Positions 44,425 through 55,923 of a DNA stretch of 64,000 nucleotides are shown one piece after another. Position 1 is the stretch's first letter. The number at the start of each line of letters is the position of its first letter. The notes beneath the pieces were generated by a model. It was not told the DNA's origin. It was given only the letters and a program-made list of their open reading frames with translations, and searched no databases. Where the stretch lies: the NCBI GenBank assembly GCA_029204225.1, contig CM055111.1, forward strand, positions 47,237,224-47,301,223, read 5' to 3'. The position numbers and the translations under genes are program-made. Source of the DNA: Diphasiastrum complanatum. Its lineage: Eukaryota; Streptophyta; Lycopodiopsida; Lycopodiales; Lycopodiaceae.

Positions 44425-46924
44425 CAATGGTACAATTCAAAAATAATTTTCAATAAAAGGATATTGGATTATGATCGAACTGGCAGTTCGCGCATGTGAC
44501 ACTAGATTGCAGTGCATTTTGACCTGCACAACAATTGCATGTGATAGGAACTTTGTTCAAAACTTCAATCCAAAGAGTACATTATGATTGTATTTCTTAA
44601 TTTTTTTTTAAATTTGAGAAAATGAAACTTTTCAAATGCCTTGCTTGTTCATCTGGATGCATTGACTTCATCAATGCTCTTGCCCAACCTTCGAGGTCAC
44701 AAGACAAGAAGGTCTGGTTACCCTTCTCTGAAATAGGATATATTAGCATGTGCAACTTAGTTTGTATCATGCAAGAGTACTTATGGGCAATAGCACTTAG
44801 CATAAACCAAACTTTTGACGTTAAGCCATCCTTTTGATTACTAAGTCACTTGTTTGCGAGGGATTCAAGCATAATACTCACAATGGCAAATACCTACATT
44901 CAACAACTATCACTTGAACCAATTCACCTAGGCAACAACAAGCACAAAATCTACGGTGGTGCATGGTGTTGAGGATGAGCATGAGGATGAGAAGGAGACC
45001 ACAAAGGAGTATGAGGATGACTAGGATGATGGCAGTAATGATGTTGAGTAGCCACTGAAAACAATGCTTCCAAAGGGCCAGGAGGTTATTACAACATAGG
45101 CGCAGTGGACTGTAGATTAAGGGATTAAATTTTGGACTAAGCTAGATTCAACAAATCATAAACCTTGATGATGTATACAAACTCTAATATCACTATGGTT
45201 ATTTTCTATTTGATGCTATTGTAAAATAATTGCTTGTTGGATTGTGGGGCATTTGGAGATTGTTGTGTAAATGTATAATCATTGAAAGTTGTAAGTTACT
45301 AGATGCACATATGTTGCCCATTAATAATGTAGTGCATGATCATTGACATTTAGTAGACAAAATTGGTGTAAATACAGGGCTATAGGTTGTGATGACTATT
45401 TTGTTCTGCCATAGTTTTTCTTCAAAGCAGTCAATTCTTTTCTATTCAAACTAGGGAAGGCCCATCGTGAACCGATTGAATCACAATTCAACCAAATCAA
45501 AATCGATCGATGCATATGGGGCATCATAAATGCAAATGCACGTTATTCCTAAATGACAGCATTTGAATGTCAACACCAAATCAGTCTAAATAATCTAAAT
45601 GAGACACCACAATCTAAGGACCCTTTCTCTAATGTTCTCTTGCAACCGTAGATTTGCTTCTGTTATTCACTTTGTCAATCAATATACTTTGGTGTACTTA
45701 GAAGCTCAGTCATCCTCTTTTTGCAAATACAGGTACTCACATGATAATTATCAAAAATCCATATTTTAGATAAAGCTAGGACTAACCTATTAATTTTAAA
45801 GCATGCTTAAGCATGTGACTTTAAAGGACCAATACATTTGAAAGCAGAATTGTGGTGAATCGACAACTCTACTTTGGAATTTAGACACTTTAATATTTTT
45901 CTTTAATATGTTTCATAAAACAAGCACAAGATTTTAAAGTCCAAATGCTCAAGGTGTACTATAAGCAAACTAGTGAAATCAAAACCATCAAAATACCTGG
46001 CAATGCTCTCGAAAGACGGGAAATATGGTGGCATCAGCTACAACCACCTCAGCATGCTTTCGAACAAGGACAAACCACTACAATCCATCGACATTTACCT
46101 CTAATAGTTAGAAAATGACAAAAAAGTAATCTAAATAATATATAATAGGGACAATATTTGCAAATGTTGAGATATGGAATCCATTTACTATGCTCAAAGT
46201 ATTTTCTATTTATCGCAACTGCTTTCATTATTGGCTAACAATCATAACTTTCAACAAGGTTCCCAACATAAAGACAAATGAAGAACATACAAGGATAAAG
46301 CATCTATAGCATAAAAATTATGAAAGTTTTCCACCTTATACAGCTTCTTAATTTGCGGTGAAACAAATTTTACAATTCATCCAATGTTTCTACCATTTCA
46401 CTTAAATCTATTATATGATAACAAGCAAATAAACTTTAGAATAGATACTTACAACACAAAGTTGTGCCATATTTAAAGTGTGGAGCAGAAAAAAGAAAAA
46501 AGCTTTAAAAAAAGTAGAGTATAGTTTACTGCATGGTCAAGCACTAGTCACGTGCCAGTATCGTCAAGATCCATTCACAAAAATGTTGCAATAAGGTGAT
46601 CTAGCTTTTAGAGAATAAAAAGGGGCCATAAATAATCATCCTATCGAATACCTTTTTGATCTCAAAAGATTAAGTCTAGGAATATCTGTTATGGCCCCCA
46701 ATTAGGGCAATTTCAATTGAAGAACAAACTTGAATTCAAAGCCTAATGTCTCCTCTCTAGATGATCAAACATTAAAAACCATAGTCTATCATATAGTATC
46801 TCAAGGTGGCAGACAATTGGAGCAAGCTAGAGTTAGATATAGAGTTTCTCATCGTAGAACCATCAACATCAACTTTCCACAAGCCATTTGTTTGCTCAAT
46901 TGATCAAACAACTCGCGTGCGCGC
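44425..46924. other. 2.5-kb stretch without recognised genes
   Basis: AT-rich and stop-rich on both strands. An acidic plus-strand piece at 44970-45050 (EDEHEDEKETTKEYEDD) could be the tail of a decayed transposase, but nothing else supports that. Confidence 0.35.
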
Positions 46925-46936
46925 GAGAGAGAGAAT
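46925..46936. repeat. (GA)n tail of LINE copy B
   Basis: A short GA run followed by AATAGAATAGAATATATTAATG. On the minus strand it follows the hairpin GTGCCC-AA-GGGCAC (46966-46979). Confidence 0.7.
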
Positions 46937-49900
46937 AGAATAGAATATATTAATGTCTATAGAGTGCCCTTGGGCACATAAGACAAAGAAAAAGTACATG
47001 TGAAAGGAGCAGTGTCCATATCGAACTTATTGCTATCAACTAAAACTAAAAAACAGAGATAAACTGGAAATAAAAACCAAAGCTTAACCTCCAGCTATGG
47101 TGAGGGTACAAAAGCAATAGCTTAACCACCAGCTACGCAGAGGAATAAAACTCACTAACTGAGAGAGAAAAACTGTGTGATCTGGTGTGAGGCACATGGT
47201 GGCCTCTGGTGACGAACTCTGGATGGTTGAGGAAGACGCTGGAGCTTCGGTCGACGAGCTGGAATGTCAATCTCACTATCCAAAGTATCCTCCCTAGCTC
47301 TTTTCTGAAAGAAAACTGTAATATGTGGCTGGCCGCGGTCAACATCCTGATCATCTGACAGAAGTGAAGATCTCAAAGAGAACATCTCTCGCAAAAGTAA
47401 ACCAACACATCTCGCATCTGGATAGGCAAAGAAGGAACCAAGCGTGAGTGGAGTGTCCCGATATAGACAGTGGTATATGCCTCTGATCTCATAGTAAACT
47501 GGACATATGAAAATAAAGTGAAACTCATCCTCAACCTCATGTAGAGTATAGCATTGACAGATTCGTAATGGGCGTGGCGTGTCTGTGTATCTGCCAGTCT
47601 CAATAGCTAGCTGATGAGAAGAGACCCAAACTAACCAATGCGGTAGCGCAGGCCAAAAGACAGCGTCTGAGAGAGATAACTCGGTCTAAAGGGTAGCCCT
47701 GAAGCATCCAGGTGAAGAAAGTGAGTGCAGTAGAAATGAAGCTTAACTCGTGAGGGATCCAAGTGAGACCAAACATTATGTATGTATGCTCTGTAGATCT
47801 GTCGGCGAATGAACACATGAGTCCCATTTGGGAGGTCAGACATAGATAATCCCCAGCTATGTAGAAAGTCCGACTGAGACTCTAGGAATGAACGTGATGA
47901 TCCTGAAAATAGCTTCTACAATCAGTGGAGGAGAAGCAAATTCCGCCAAAATAAGCTCATGAAAAACCGACTACTTGGCCCGAATCATCCGGCTAAGCAT
48001 GTGAATCTGCAAACGCGAGATGTCACTCCAGGTGTCTCTAGATAAGCCAGGGCACCATGTCTCTGTTAAATACAGTGCAACTGGAGAAACAGTCGAAGAG
48101 CAGAGGCGACAACGTGTGTCCGGGTCATGCACATAATAAGAGGAGGAAAACCTCTCCATCTGAACAAGAGCAGAGTGCCCCTTGCGGAGCCTAGCCAATG
48201 CAGCTGGTCTAAAAGAAAGCAATGGACCAGAGAAGAGAACACCCAGGTATGTGTAAGATGCCACTATCTCTAAAAGTTGGCCATCAAAATAGAACATAGT
48301 GTCTCTCATATGCTGCCTGTTGGTGTTAAACACCATAACCTTAGTCTTACTAATGTTCACCATCAGCTCCCATATCTGACAAAAAGTATACAAGGCATCC
48401 AGATGTCGCTGAAGTCCTGCAGCTGAACTAGAGAGTAGAACCACATCATCTGCATAAAGAAGGATAGGGATAATAAGATCTGCAAGAGGACATCCATCTC
48501 CACCTTCTTCCCGAATTATCCGCTCAAGGTCGTCAATGTATAGAGCAAATAGGGTGGGTGATAAGGGACATCCCTGCTTTACTCCGACCATAGTATGGAT
48601 ATATGAAGACCATCCATCTCCATCACGGAATCGGGCCAAAACTCTCTCGTATAATGTGATGATAGCAGCAATGACTTCCTGTGAGAAACCAAGGGATGCC
48701 AAACCCTGGAGCAACAAGTGTCTCGGAACCGAATCGAATGCTTTGCGGAAGTCCACAAAGTAGCAATAGACTCTTTGTTTCCTGAACTTCGCCACCTCAA
48801 TGATACACCTCAGTATGAATATTTGGTCCGCTGTGGAATAGCCTGCTCTAAAACCAACCTGTCCCATAGCATATAACTCCTCTGTCTCCGCATAAGAGCT
48901 GATGATAGACTGCATAACTGAACCATAGAGCTTAGCCATAGTGTGACTGATCATAATAGTACGATAGTTGTCTACATTCAGAGGATCACCAGCCTTAAGT
49001 ATAGGGTGCAACAAGTTAGTACACCACGGTGTGAGAAGGCCAAAAATAACAGATTGGTTAAAAACGTGGGAGATGTATGGAGCAACAATATGGGCGATAG
49101 GATTTAGAGAGTCCATACTTAGAGAGTCAACATCAATGGCTTATGTTTTGACCATTTTTTATGGCGTTTTCAATCATGGACGGAGTGAAAAGGGTGAATT
49201 CTGAGGGTCGCGGTGAGAGAGAGATGGAAGGAGAGTCAATTGTATAAATTTTTTCAGCATAGTCAATCCAAGATTCAATGGCAATAGGAGCCGGCATACA
49301 TGAGTTTTTAGAAAACATCTTCCAAAAGAAGGTAGAAGAAGAGGAGTCCAAGGAATCGATGAGTTTCTGTGCCAGAGACTGAAAGTACGTAGTCTTTTTC
49401 CGCAAAGTCATTCTATGGTATCCTTTTTGTCTAGATGCTAAGGTGTCGGGAGAATGGTATTGAGCGTGAACAACCTGCTTGTGTAGAGAGAGGCACTCAT
49501 CATCATACCATCTATTGTAAGCGCGTTTATGAGATGAGAAAGTTTTCGGAGGATATGCAGCATTGGCTGAGTGAAGAAGCGATTGAGATAAAAAGGCGAC
49601 TTGTTGGTCTACCGAAGATGAGAAAGGGAAATCGGCGAGCAGTGTGGCCAAAGAGGAAGTGTACGTAGGAAGACCAAGTGGAGAGAAAGATGGACGATGG
49701 CGACGGGTGGAATGAGGTGTCGTAACAGTACCACGAGTGGCATGGCCCATAGACAGCAGCAATAGAGAGTGATCAGAAATGGTAGGGTGCATAATATGAA
49801 AAGTATGAAGAAATGGAATCAAGGCTGGTGAGCCAATGAAGTAGTCAACAACATTGTGACCACCCCCGTGCGGATGACAGGTATACACAGATGATGATGG

Positions 49901-50444
49901 AAATCGAGATAGGCCATTCAAAATGACTACCGAGTGAGCTTCTGCAAGTCCAATCAGCTGTTCTCCAAAGTGTGTAGTCGGGGTATCTGCATCCTGCGAG
50001 GTCCTATCCAAACTCACATCCAAAACCTGGATATGTCGGAAATCACTATCCGCATGAAACTCTGTCTGATGGGTGCTGGTACGAGCATTAAAATCTCCTG
50101 CTAAAAGAATAAGGCCCTGTTGTGCAAAGTTGGCTATATCATCTGAGAGAGCCTGGAAGGGGTCACCACCATAGTCTGCCAACGCTGATGTCTGAGGTAC
50201 AAATTAACAAACTGCTATAAAGAGATCTTGAGGTAGCCCCAAGTAGTGACCAAAAAACTGTAACCAAATGAAACGTGCAAATGGATCAATTCTGAGCAGC
50301 TTAAAATGAGTACGATAAACTTCCTTGGTAAGACATGCAACACCACCAGAGCCACGTGTGGTTTTTCCTCGAACGAAAGGCCTCTATGCTGAATGCCATG
50401 AATAATCCTGAATGGCTGGAAGGGGTCGATATCATGATTCATGT
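46937..50444 (-). mobile_element. LINE copy B, endonuclease plus RT, 5'-truncated
   Basis: It has the same family 3' end as copies A and C (hairpin, TTAAT signal, TC tail). The body carries most of the endonuclease, complete RT and a C-terminal region. It begins directly at the (TC)n end of the ORF1-only element to its right, inside the endonuclease domain. About 3.5 kb. Confidence 0.85.
47155..50420 (-). pseudogene. LINE ORF2 of copy B: endonuclease, RT, C-terminal domain
   Basis: The endonuclease region includes RGSGGVACLTKE with a stop before it, then an open 349-codon part (50182-49133) with LAGDFNARTS and VVDYFIGSP and SDHSLLLLS, the GDxN and SDH motifs of the AP-like fold. A one-base shift at about 49125 leads to an open 381-codon RT (49116-47971): YCYFVDFRKAFDSVPR, VGVKQGCPLSPTLFALYIDD, the active-site LLYADDVVLLS (YADD), and SYTYLGVLFSGP. 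The C-terminal region (47960-47155) has several stops and a finger-like RICQCYTLHEVEDEFHF in which the second Cys of copy A's CX2C is Tyr. It is the best-kept LINE in the window, but inactive. Confidence 0.9.
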
Positions 50445-50483
50445 AGAGAGAGAGAGACAGAGAGAGAGAGAGAAGAAGAAGAA
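50445..50483. repeat. (GA)n(GAA)n between two LINEs
   Basis: GA repeats with one C interruption, then GAAGAAGAAGAAG, then CTTTATTAACG. On the minus strand this is the 3' tail of the ORF1-only element, and it directly abuts the truncated start of copy B. Confidence 0.9.
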
Positions 50484-50672
50484 GCTTTATTAACGTCTTT
50501 TCCATGCCAAAAGGCATATAAGACGAACAAGTACATCAAAATGGATGGCACCAAGACGGAGCAATGTCGTCAAAACAACATAACTAAAACCAAACTAACT
50601 AACTAAGAAGAGAAAAATATCTCTTTAGTGCTTAACTCTCAACCTAACTCTGAACAATCTCTAACAAGCGTC

Positions 50673-51556
50673 TCAAAACAAAACTAAAAGAGGCACACAC
50701 GCAGGTGGCCTATGTGAAGCTCTCTCTACTGTTTTAACTTTAAATACAATTTGAAAATTCTCTCGACTAAAAGGCTCTCGCGTAGGAGGCGTCACTGAGT
50801 GATCAGTTCTGGATGGGGTGACCAGAAAATGTCGACCATCTCAGAAAATAGCCTTTTTTCCTATCGCATTTGCTTCCTCAATGAGCTGCTTCCGTTCCTT
50901 CCATTGTACGGCAGTTAAATCCTCATAAACGAAAATGTTACTGCCTTTAAGCCATTCACGGCGCTTAAGAACTTCATTATGATAATCAATATATTTGAAA
51001 CGGATGAAGACAAACTGTGCCAAGTTGCTTCCACGTCGGCCTTCCTCTTCCTCATAGGAAAGTGAGGCCAGAAGTTCTTTGGCTGCAAGCAGGGGATCGG
51101 TTTCAGGAAGACCTCTGACGTGGATGTTTTGAGATTTGTATTCTCGTTTGGCTTGTTCTTCCAATGCCTGTGAAACCAACTTATTGCTTTTTGCTTCGGT
51201 ATCTTTGAGCATGTCGGCCCAACTTTTTGTCGAGGTCCGAATTTTCTCCTCCAGTGCTTTGACTTGATCAGGGTTCACCTCTGGAGCAGTGCTTAAGGCT
51301 GCCATTTGCGTCTTGAGGTGGTATTTTCCGTTTCGAGCAGATTTACCTGATCCTTGAGTGCAAGCAAATCCGCCTGCATATTACTTAAGAATGCCATCAA
51401 TCCCGAAAGGGGTGGAGCACTGCAAGTGCCGCAAAGATCAGTGAGGGGAGTAGAAGATGGCAATGACGGTGATGGTGAAGGCAATGGTTGTTTGTTGCCT
51501 TTTCGACGGGTGGTGACCCATTCCGTATCCATGGCTGGAGCAGGCCAGGAGCGCAA
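50673..51556 (-). pseudogene. LINE ORF1 (nucleic-acid-binding chaperone), frameshifted
   Basis: Starts at 51556 (a second Met, MDTEWVTTRRKGNKQ, is the likelier start), with a Pro/Ser-rich part and a heptad-like helix (SNMQADLLALKDQVNLLE). A shift near 51300 leads to a second coiled coil (QVKALEEKIR, ALEEQAKREY), then NIHVRGLPETDP and FVFIRFKYIDYHNEVLKRRE and GSNIFVYEDLTAVQWKERK, in the order expected for the RNA-binding and C-terminal domains of LINE ORF1. A TGA at 50841 sits where CGA (FRDGR) is expected; the same frame continues to 50673. No zinc knuckle. It would coat the element RNA. Confidence 0.7.
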
Positions 51557-51664
51557 GAGCAGGCCGAGAGCAGCGGCAGACTCTGGATGTTATTTCAAAT
51601 GATATTAGTGCCCAGTGCAACGATGGAGACACAGGACAGCGCCTACATACATCAGCAGGACACC

Positions 51665-51784
51665 AGAAATCTGCAGCCCTGCAGATCAACTCAGCATCAG
51701 CAGATCGATAGGAGTGCAGCTGCAAGAAATCTGCAGCCCCGCAGATCAACCCAGCATCGGCAGATCAGCAGCTGAGCGTGCAGC
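51665..51784. repeat. 60-bp tandem repeat in the 5' region of copy C
   Basis: AGAAATCTGCAGCCC(T/C)GCAG starts units at 51665 and 51725. Both hold CAGCATC-GCAGATC. Repeats of this type in LINE 5' regions often carry promoter function. Confidence 0.85.
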
Positions 51785-51980
51785 AGGGGCATCATTACCG
51801 CTGATCAGGTGTAGGGCGCTCAGATCAGACCCCCATAGCGCTGGAGGGCTGCGAGCAGCAGCAATGTAGTGGCGCAGTACGGAGGCACAGCAGAGGCGTA
51901 GTACAGGGTCAGGAGGCGTAGCAGCAAGCGCGAGCAGCAGTGCGTGCCCAGCGCGCCATCGCGCTGTAGAGATCGCGCGC

Positions 51981-51982
<2 letters not shown>

Positions 51983-52012
<30 letters not shown>
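51983..52012. repeat. (GA)n at the 5' border of the ORF1-only LINE
   Basis: About 15 GA units between the GC-rich start of copy C (CGCGCGCTGT) and unrelated sequence ACTTCCAATC. It bounds the LINE island on the right. Confidence 0.9.
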
Positions 52013-52016
<4 letters not shown>

Positions 52017-53562
52017 CCAATCAGGAGGGTGTCAGGGATGTACTCTACTTTATGCTGATGATGATTCGTACACTATTCAACTTAGTGCGCAAAAACAAAA
52101 TGCAAAAAGCATGTGAAGTCTCATGTTTCGTATTATTTGCATCCCATGCTTGCCTAGACTGAAGCTTAAAAGCTTAAAGTAGAGTGTAATGCCAATGCAC
52201 ACCTTTAAGAATGATGACCTGACAAAATGCAACTAGGTCCCCCCTCTGCCAAATTTAGCATAGAATAGCCAACCGATCTCCAAATCTCACAATTCTAGGT
52301 TTGGCACATCTCTAACCTCCTAGGCACTAGAATGGTGAAGTCGGATGTAACAGCCGTAATTCTCCTATTAGGGGTGAATCCTCTGTCCCAACATATTGTA
52401 CTTGGCAGAGTACAGAGTACATGCCATATTGTCCTTCGTTGCTGAAATGCCCCTAAAACTAGAGATGGCCCAAATGGACTAGAAATTGAACTTGAACTTC
52501 AAACTAAAATTTCCTAAAGAGATTTCTCTGAATTTGAACTTCGAGACCCTTCACACCTTTTTGGAAATTCCCAAGGAAGTTGAAGGCCACTTGCCACTTC
52601 GGACAACTTCAAATTTCAGAAAACGTCATTTTGCGAGGGTTTTTCAATTTGAGATTGTGAACCCCCCTTTATTGGCAGCCGTCAGTAAATGTTTTCTTCC
52701 TCCCTAGCTCGACCTACATCCTATGAAGTTCGTACTTGTACTTTTCAGGGATTTGTCAAAGGAGTTTTAATAGATTCTCTCCTCCTAATCTTGCTTATTT
52801 CAAAGAAATCTTTAAAGGAATCTTTGGAGTATGAATCAGCAATCAGTCTTCACCTACTGCTTGTAAAGATTCAATTGTCTTGCCAAGTGTTTATGATGCC
52901 AATTGATGCCTCTAATCAAAGCACTTGTGGACTGCCCAAAACCTAGCTTTGCACTTCCTGTAGGCTGAGAGAATCACCAAGTATGGTTGCTTCGAATAGA
53001 TTCTCCACAACTCACACCAATCTATGAGCAACCATCCTCCTGTAGCTGATACCAAATGATAGAATTGACAAAGGTTCTCTAGCAGCCAAAGACCCAAAAA
53101 CATGAATTGGCTCTACTAACTTCAAACTATGAGTCTATACAAAATCCTATTGTAGGCAACTCATGCGAGGACATGGGTTGCCATTGTATCACTACCTAAC
53201 ACAACTCTCCACATCTTGCCACTATATCCTCTTTCTCAAATCCAAGTATCCACTCTTTACCCCAAGAAAGCATTGTAAACCATGATCCATCTTTTGTGAC
53301 TTCATGCAATATGGTAGATTGAATTTTGGGGAACACGTTCGACCATGCACACTAAGTTTTGAACCTCTCTGTGATTCGATTTTTCTCACGTCTCCAAGGC
53401 CTTTTCAGTGATCGTGATTCCATCAATGAATCATCAAAACGCTGATTCAAAACAGTATGTTTCGAACGGAAGGTTCAAATCATATTTACATGTTCGAATC
53501 GGCCCCTTAAAAAACAAATCAAATTTCCAGAAGCAACGTGCCACTGCCACCTGAGAACAATT

Positions 53563-53585
53563 GAGAGAGAGAGAGAGAGAGAGAG
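53563..53585. repeat. (GA)n microsatellite
   Basis: About 11 GA units. No LINE tail signal beside it. Confidence 0.9.
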
Positions 53586-53835
53586 CACATATTACTAGGC
53601 ATTTTTCTAAGTTCTAAGTTTCTAACTACTTGTTGATGTGAGGGAATGAGTCAAGCTAGTTCTGAGATACATACATTGTGAATGTGTTTGAAACTTTATA
53701 GACGAGGGAAATAGCGTGTGAGGGAGAGTAGAGAGGTGGAGTGCGGGGGAGACAATTTGGTTAGGATTTAGAAGAGTTGATTTTTTTTGTGTTAGAATTC
53801 AGAAGTTGGAATCTTAATTGTGTGTCTAATCCCTC

Positions 53836-53878
53836 CTAAGTTGTGTCGGAACGGCAATCCGGAGGCATTCTAGAACAC
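53836..53878 (+). mobile_element. Terminal fragment of the hAT-like foldback family
   Basis: CCTAAGTTGTGTCGGAACGG with TCCGGAGG and TTCTAGAAC is close to the fragment at 37976 and to the end of the element at 43746. Confidence 0.4.
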
Positions 53879-53987
53879 AATGCATCTATGGTTCTCTCTC
53901 TCAAAAACACCATTTGGAATTTTGCTGAGGAGTATCGGAAGCAGCCCACTAACACTTGGTTTCCCTTGAATTGCACAGATCATTCAA

Positions 53988-55060
53988 CTCTCCTAATATG
54001 TACTCACCACCCTTGTCAGATATGAGTAATTTCATCTTCATGCGTGTTTGAGTTTCAACCAAAGCCTTAAAGATCTTGAAGTGATTGGTTGCCTCAGATT
54101 TTTGCTTTAGAAAACCCATACCTTCCATGTAAAATCATCGATAAATTTCATGAAGTAGAAAGCCCCCCTACAGATCTAGTTTGCATGGGTCCACACAAAT
54201 CTGAGTGAGCAAGTTCAAGTACTTGTCTTGCCCTAAGAGCTTTTGATTTAGGAAACTTTTTCCTTGTTGTTTCGCAAGTGCACACGCTTCACAAAAGTCA
54301 CTGCTTGACTTGATAGGGAGTTATCCAGTTACCATATCATGCTTTTTCAGCACCTATAGGCATTGATAACTCAAGTGGCCATATCTCTCGTGCCACAACT
54401 GCATCATAGGCTTCCAGAGTCGAGATAGTACTATACAGCCTATAAAGGCCACCTTCCTGCAATCCTTTAGCAATTATCCTATGATCATGCTCATTGTCCT
54501 TCACTAAACATGTAGATTCATCAAATGCTACTGTCATTTTTTGTTTATGGCCCCAACCAAAAGCAGGTTCTTGACAAACCCTGGTACAAATGATACGTAC
54601 TTTATGATCTTAACTTCCCCTAAAGGAAGTTTCACAAGTACCATACCCTTGCCTTTGACCTGATATGTTGTGTTGTCACCAAGGCATACACAATGTCCAC
54701 AATTCACCTTTCAAAGGAATTAAATTAGTCTCGATGTGGAGGCATGTGTTTACAGGCACCAGAATCTATGTACCAAGTAGCAATTGTAGCTTGAGTTGCC
54801 AATGTGGTAGTAAAGAGTTCAAACCATCCAATCTTCAATTATTACTATTGCAACCTTCTCTGCAAAGTGACCTAGCCTTTCTTTTGCTCACTTTGCTTCT
54901 TACGGCATTCAAAAGCGAAATGCCCGTATTTTCAGCAATACTTGCAATTGCCCTTTCTACTTGGCAAGGATGAAGAACCAGGACATTGTGAATTTGAAAC
55001 TTGCATCCGACCCATCTATTGCTCAAGACTATGTGATGAATCACTAGCATTGAATATGCC
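53988..55060 (-). pseudogene. pol: Copia gag-end and integrase, broken
   Basis: Reading leftward: a zinc knuckle at about 54950-54905 (CX2CX4HX4C, with a TGA inside it), a pre-integrase segment (VAFDESTCLVKDNE, GLYRLYS, 54530-54440), then the integrase zinc finger (CEACALAKQQGKSF, about 54300-54260), a core with ICVDP and FLKQKSEATNHFKIFKALVE, and ISDKGGEY near 54010, where the second Asp of the core is kept. Stops and shifts throughout. RT and RNase H are absent beyond 53988. Confidence 0.7.
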
Positions 55061-55429
55061 TTTTTTCTTGCCCTTAAAAAACGGCTTCTTCGTCTTCAAA
55101 GCGAATGCCTACTCATCATTAGCTTCCCATTTAGAAAAGTTCTTCCTCCTCACTTCCTAATGCATGAGTAAACCACACAACTCTTCAATGGAGCTTATCC
55201 ATAAATAGGGCACACTTTATGTAGGGGAACCGATTGTGGCATAGAGTGGATCTTGTGCAAGGCATAGTAGCTCCATGCTGTGTGAAAAAGACAAGAACAG
55301 AAACAATTGAGTATCAGTCAAGTGGCATAATATCCTATTTTGGGTAAAACCCCAGTTTCTTGAAGGACCTCAGTTTTTGAGTATTTTTCAAGAAATTTTT
55401 TTGTTTGATTAACAAATCAATTATGGCTG
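55061..55429. other. Spacer between Copia pol and gag relics
   Basis: No motifs recognised. The strand of the Copia sequence changes within this stretch, so an inversion or insertion border should lie here. Confidence 0.35.
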
Positions 55430-55880
55430 GTCTGAGTGAGCGTCTACTCAATGAGCAAGCAGTTACAAGGTGTGGAATTTTAAGATGCAGAACATTCTCA
55501 TGGATAGAGAAGGTTAGGACATAGTCACAATGCTTGAGCTAGTCCAGATTATGAGCTTGAACTAAAAGAGATTACTTTAATAGACGATCAAAGGCACATC
55601 ATAATTAACCTTCCTATGATGGATAACATTGTCTCTGACATTCAGTGTGCCCGCAACACCTTGTGAGGCTTGGGAGACATTCAGGTCTATGTATGAGACC
55701 ATCAAAACAGCTAGGGTCCTCTATCTACAAAATAAACTACTTAGTACTGACGATTAGAATGCACTCCAGTGATATTGCTGAACACATTACAAAGGTCAAG
55801 GATTTTCAGGACCAACTTGCTACAGTTGGAGAGCGTACTAGTAACAGTGATTTCACCTAAGGAGCTCCAAATGCTTGATT
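55430..55880 (+). pseudogene. gag: Copia gag, broken
   Basis: Plus strand, in several frames: DDQRHIIINLPMMDNIVSDI, an LYLQNKLLS-type helix in a shifted frame (about 55720-55745), then IAEHITKVKDFQDQLATVGE, the typical end of the Copia gag UBN2-type domain, at 55780-55835. It breaks off at the (GA)n run at 55879. Confidence 0.6.
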
Positions 55881-55915
<35 letters not shown>

Positions 55916-55923
55916 GATAGAGA
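55879..55923. repeat. (GA)n / GATA microsatellite
   Basis: About 15 GA units followed by AGATAGAGAGATAGAGAGG. Confidence 0.9.

Larger units (their letters stand above)
50484..51982 (-). mobile_element. ORF1-only LINE derivative (copy C)
   Basis: A GC-rich 5' region (51557-51982) with a 60-bp tandem repeat, ORF1 (51556-50673), then a short 3' region (50672-50484) with hairpin 50504-50517, AATAAA and the TC tail. No ORF2 lies between ORF1 and the family 3' end. Both outer borders are GA/TC repeats. The ORF1 resembles LINE ORF1 proteins, and the 3' end is shared with copies A and B, so this is inferred to be a half-LINE mobilised by relatives. Confidence 0.7.
52013..53987. other. Stretch without recognised genes
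   Basis: Contains a (GA)n run at 53563-53585 and, at 53836-53878, CTCCTAAGTTGTGTCGGAACGG with TCCGGAGG, another end of the hAT-like foldback family. Frames are short. Confidence 0.35.

Noticed and set aside
47373-47843. Three overlapping minus-strand frames of 70-76 codons as separate small genes
   Set aside because: They are pieces of the frameshifted C-terminal region of LINE copy B.
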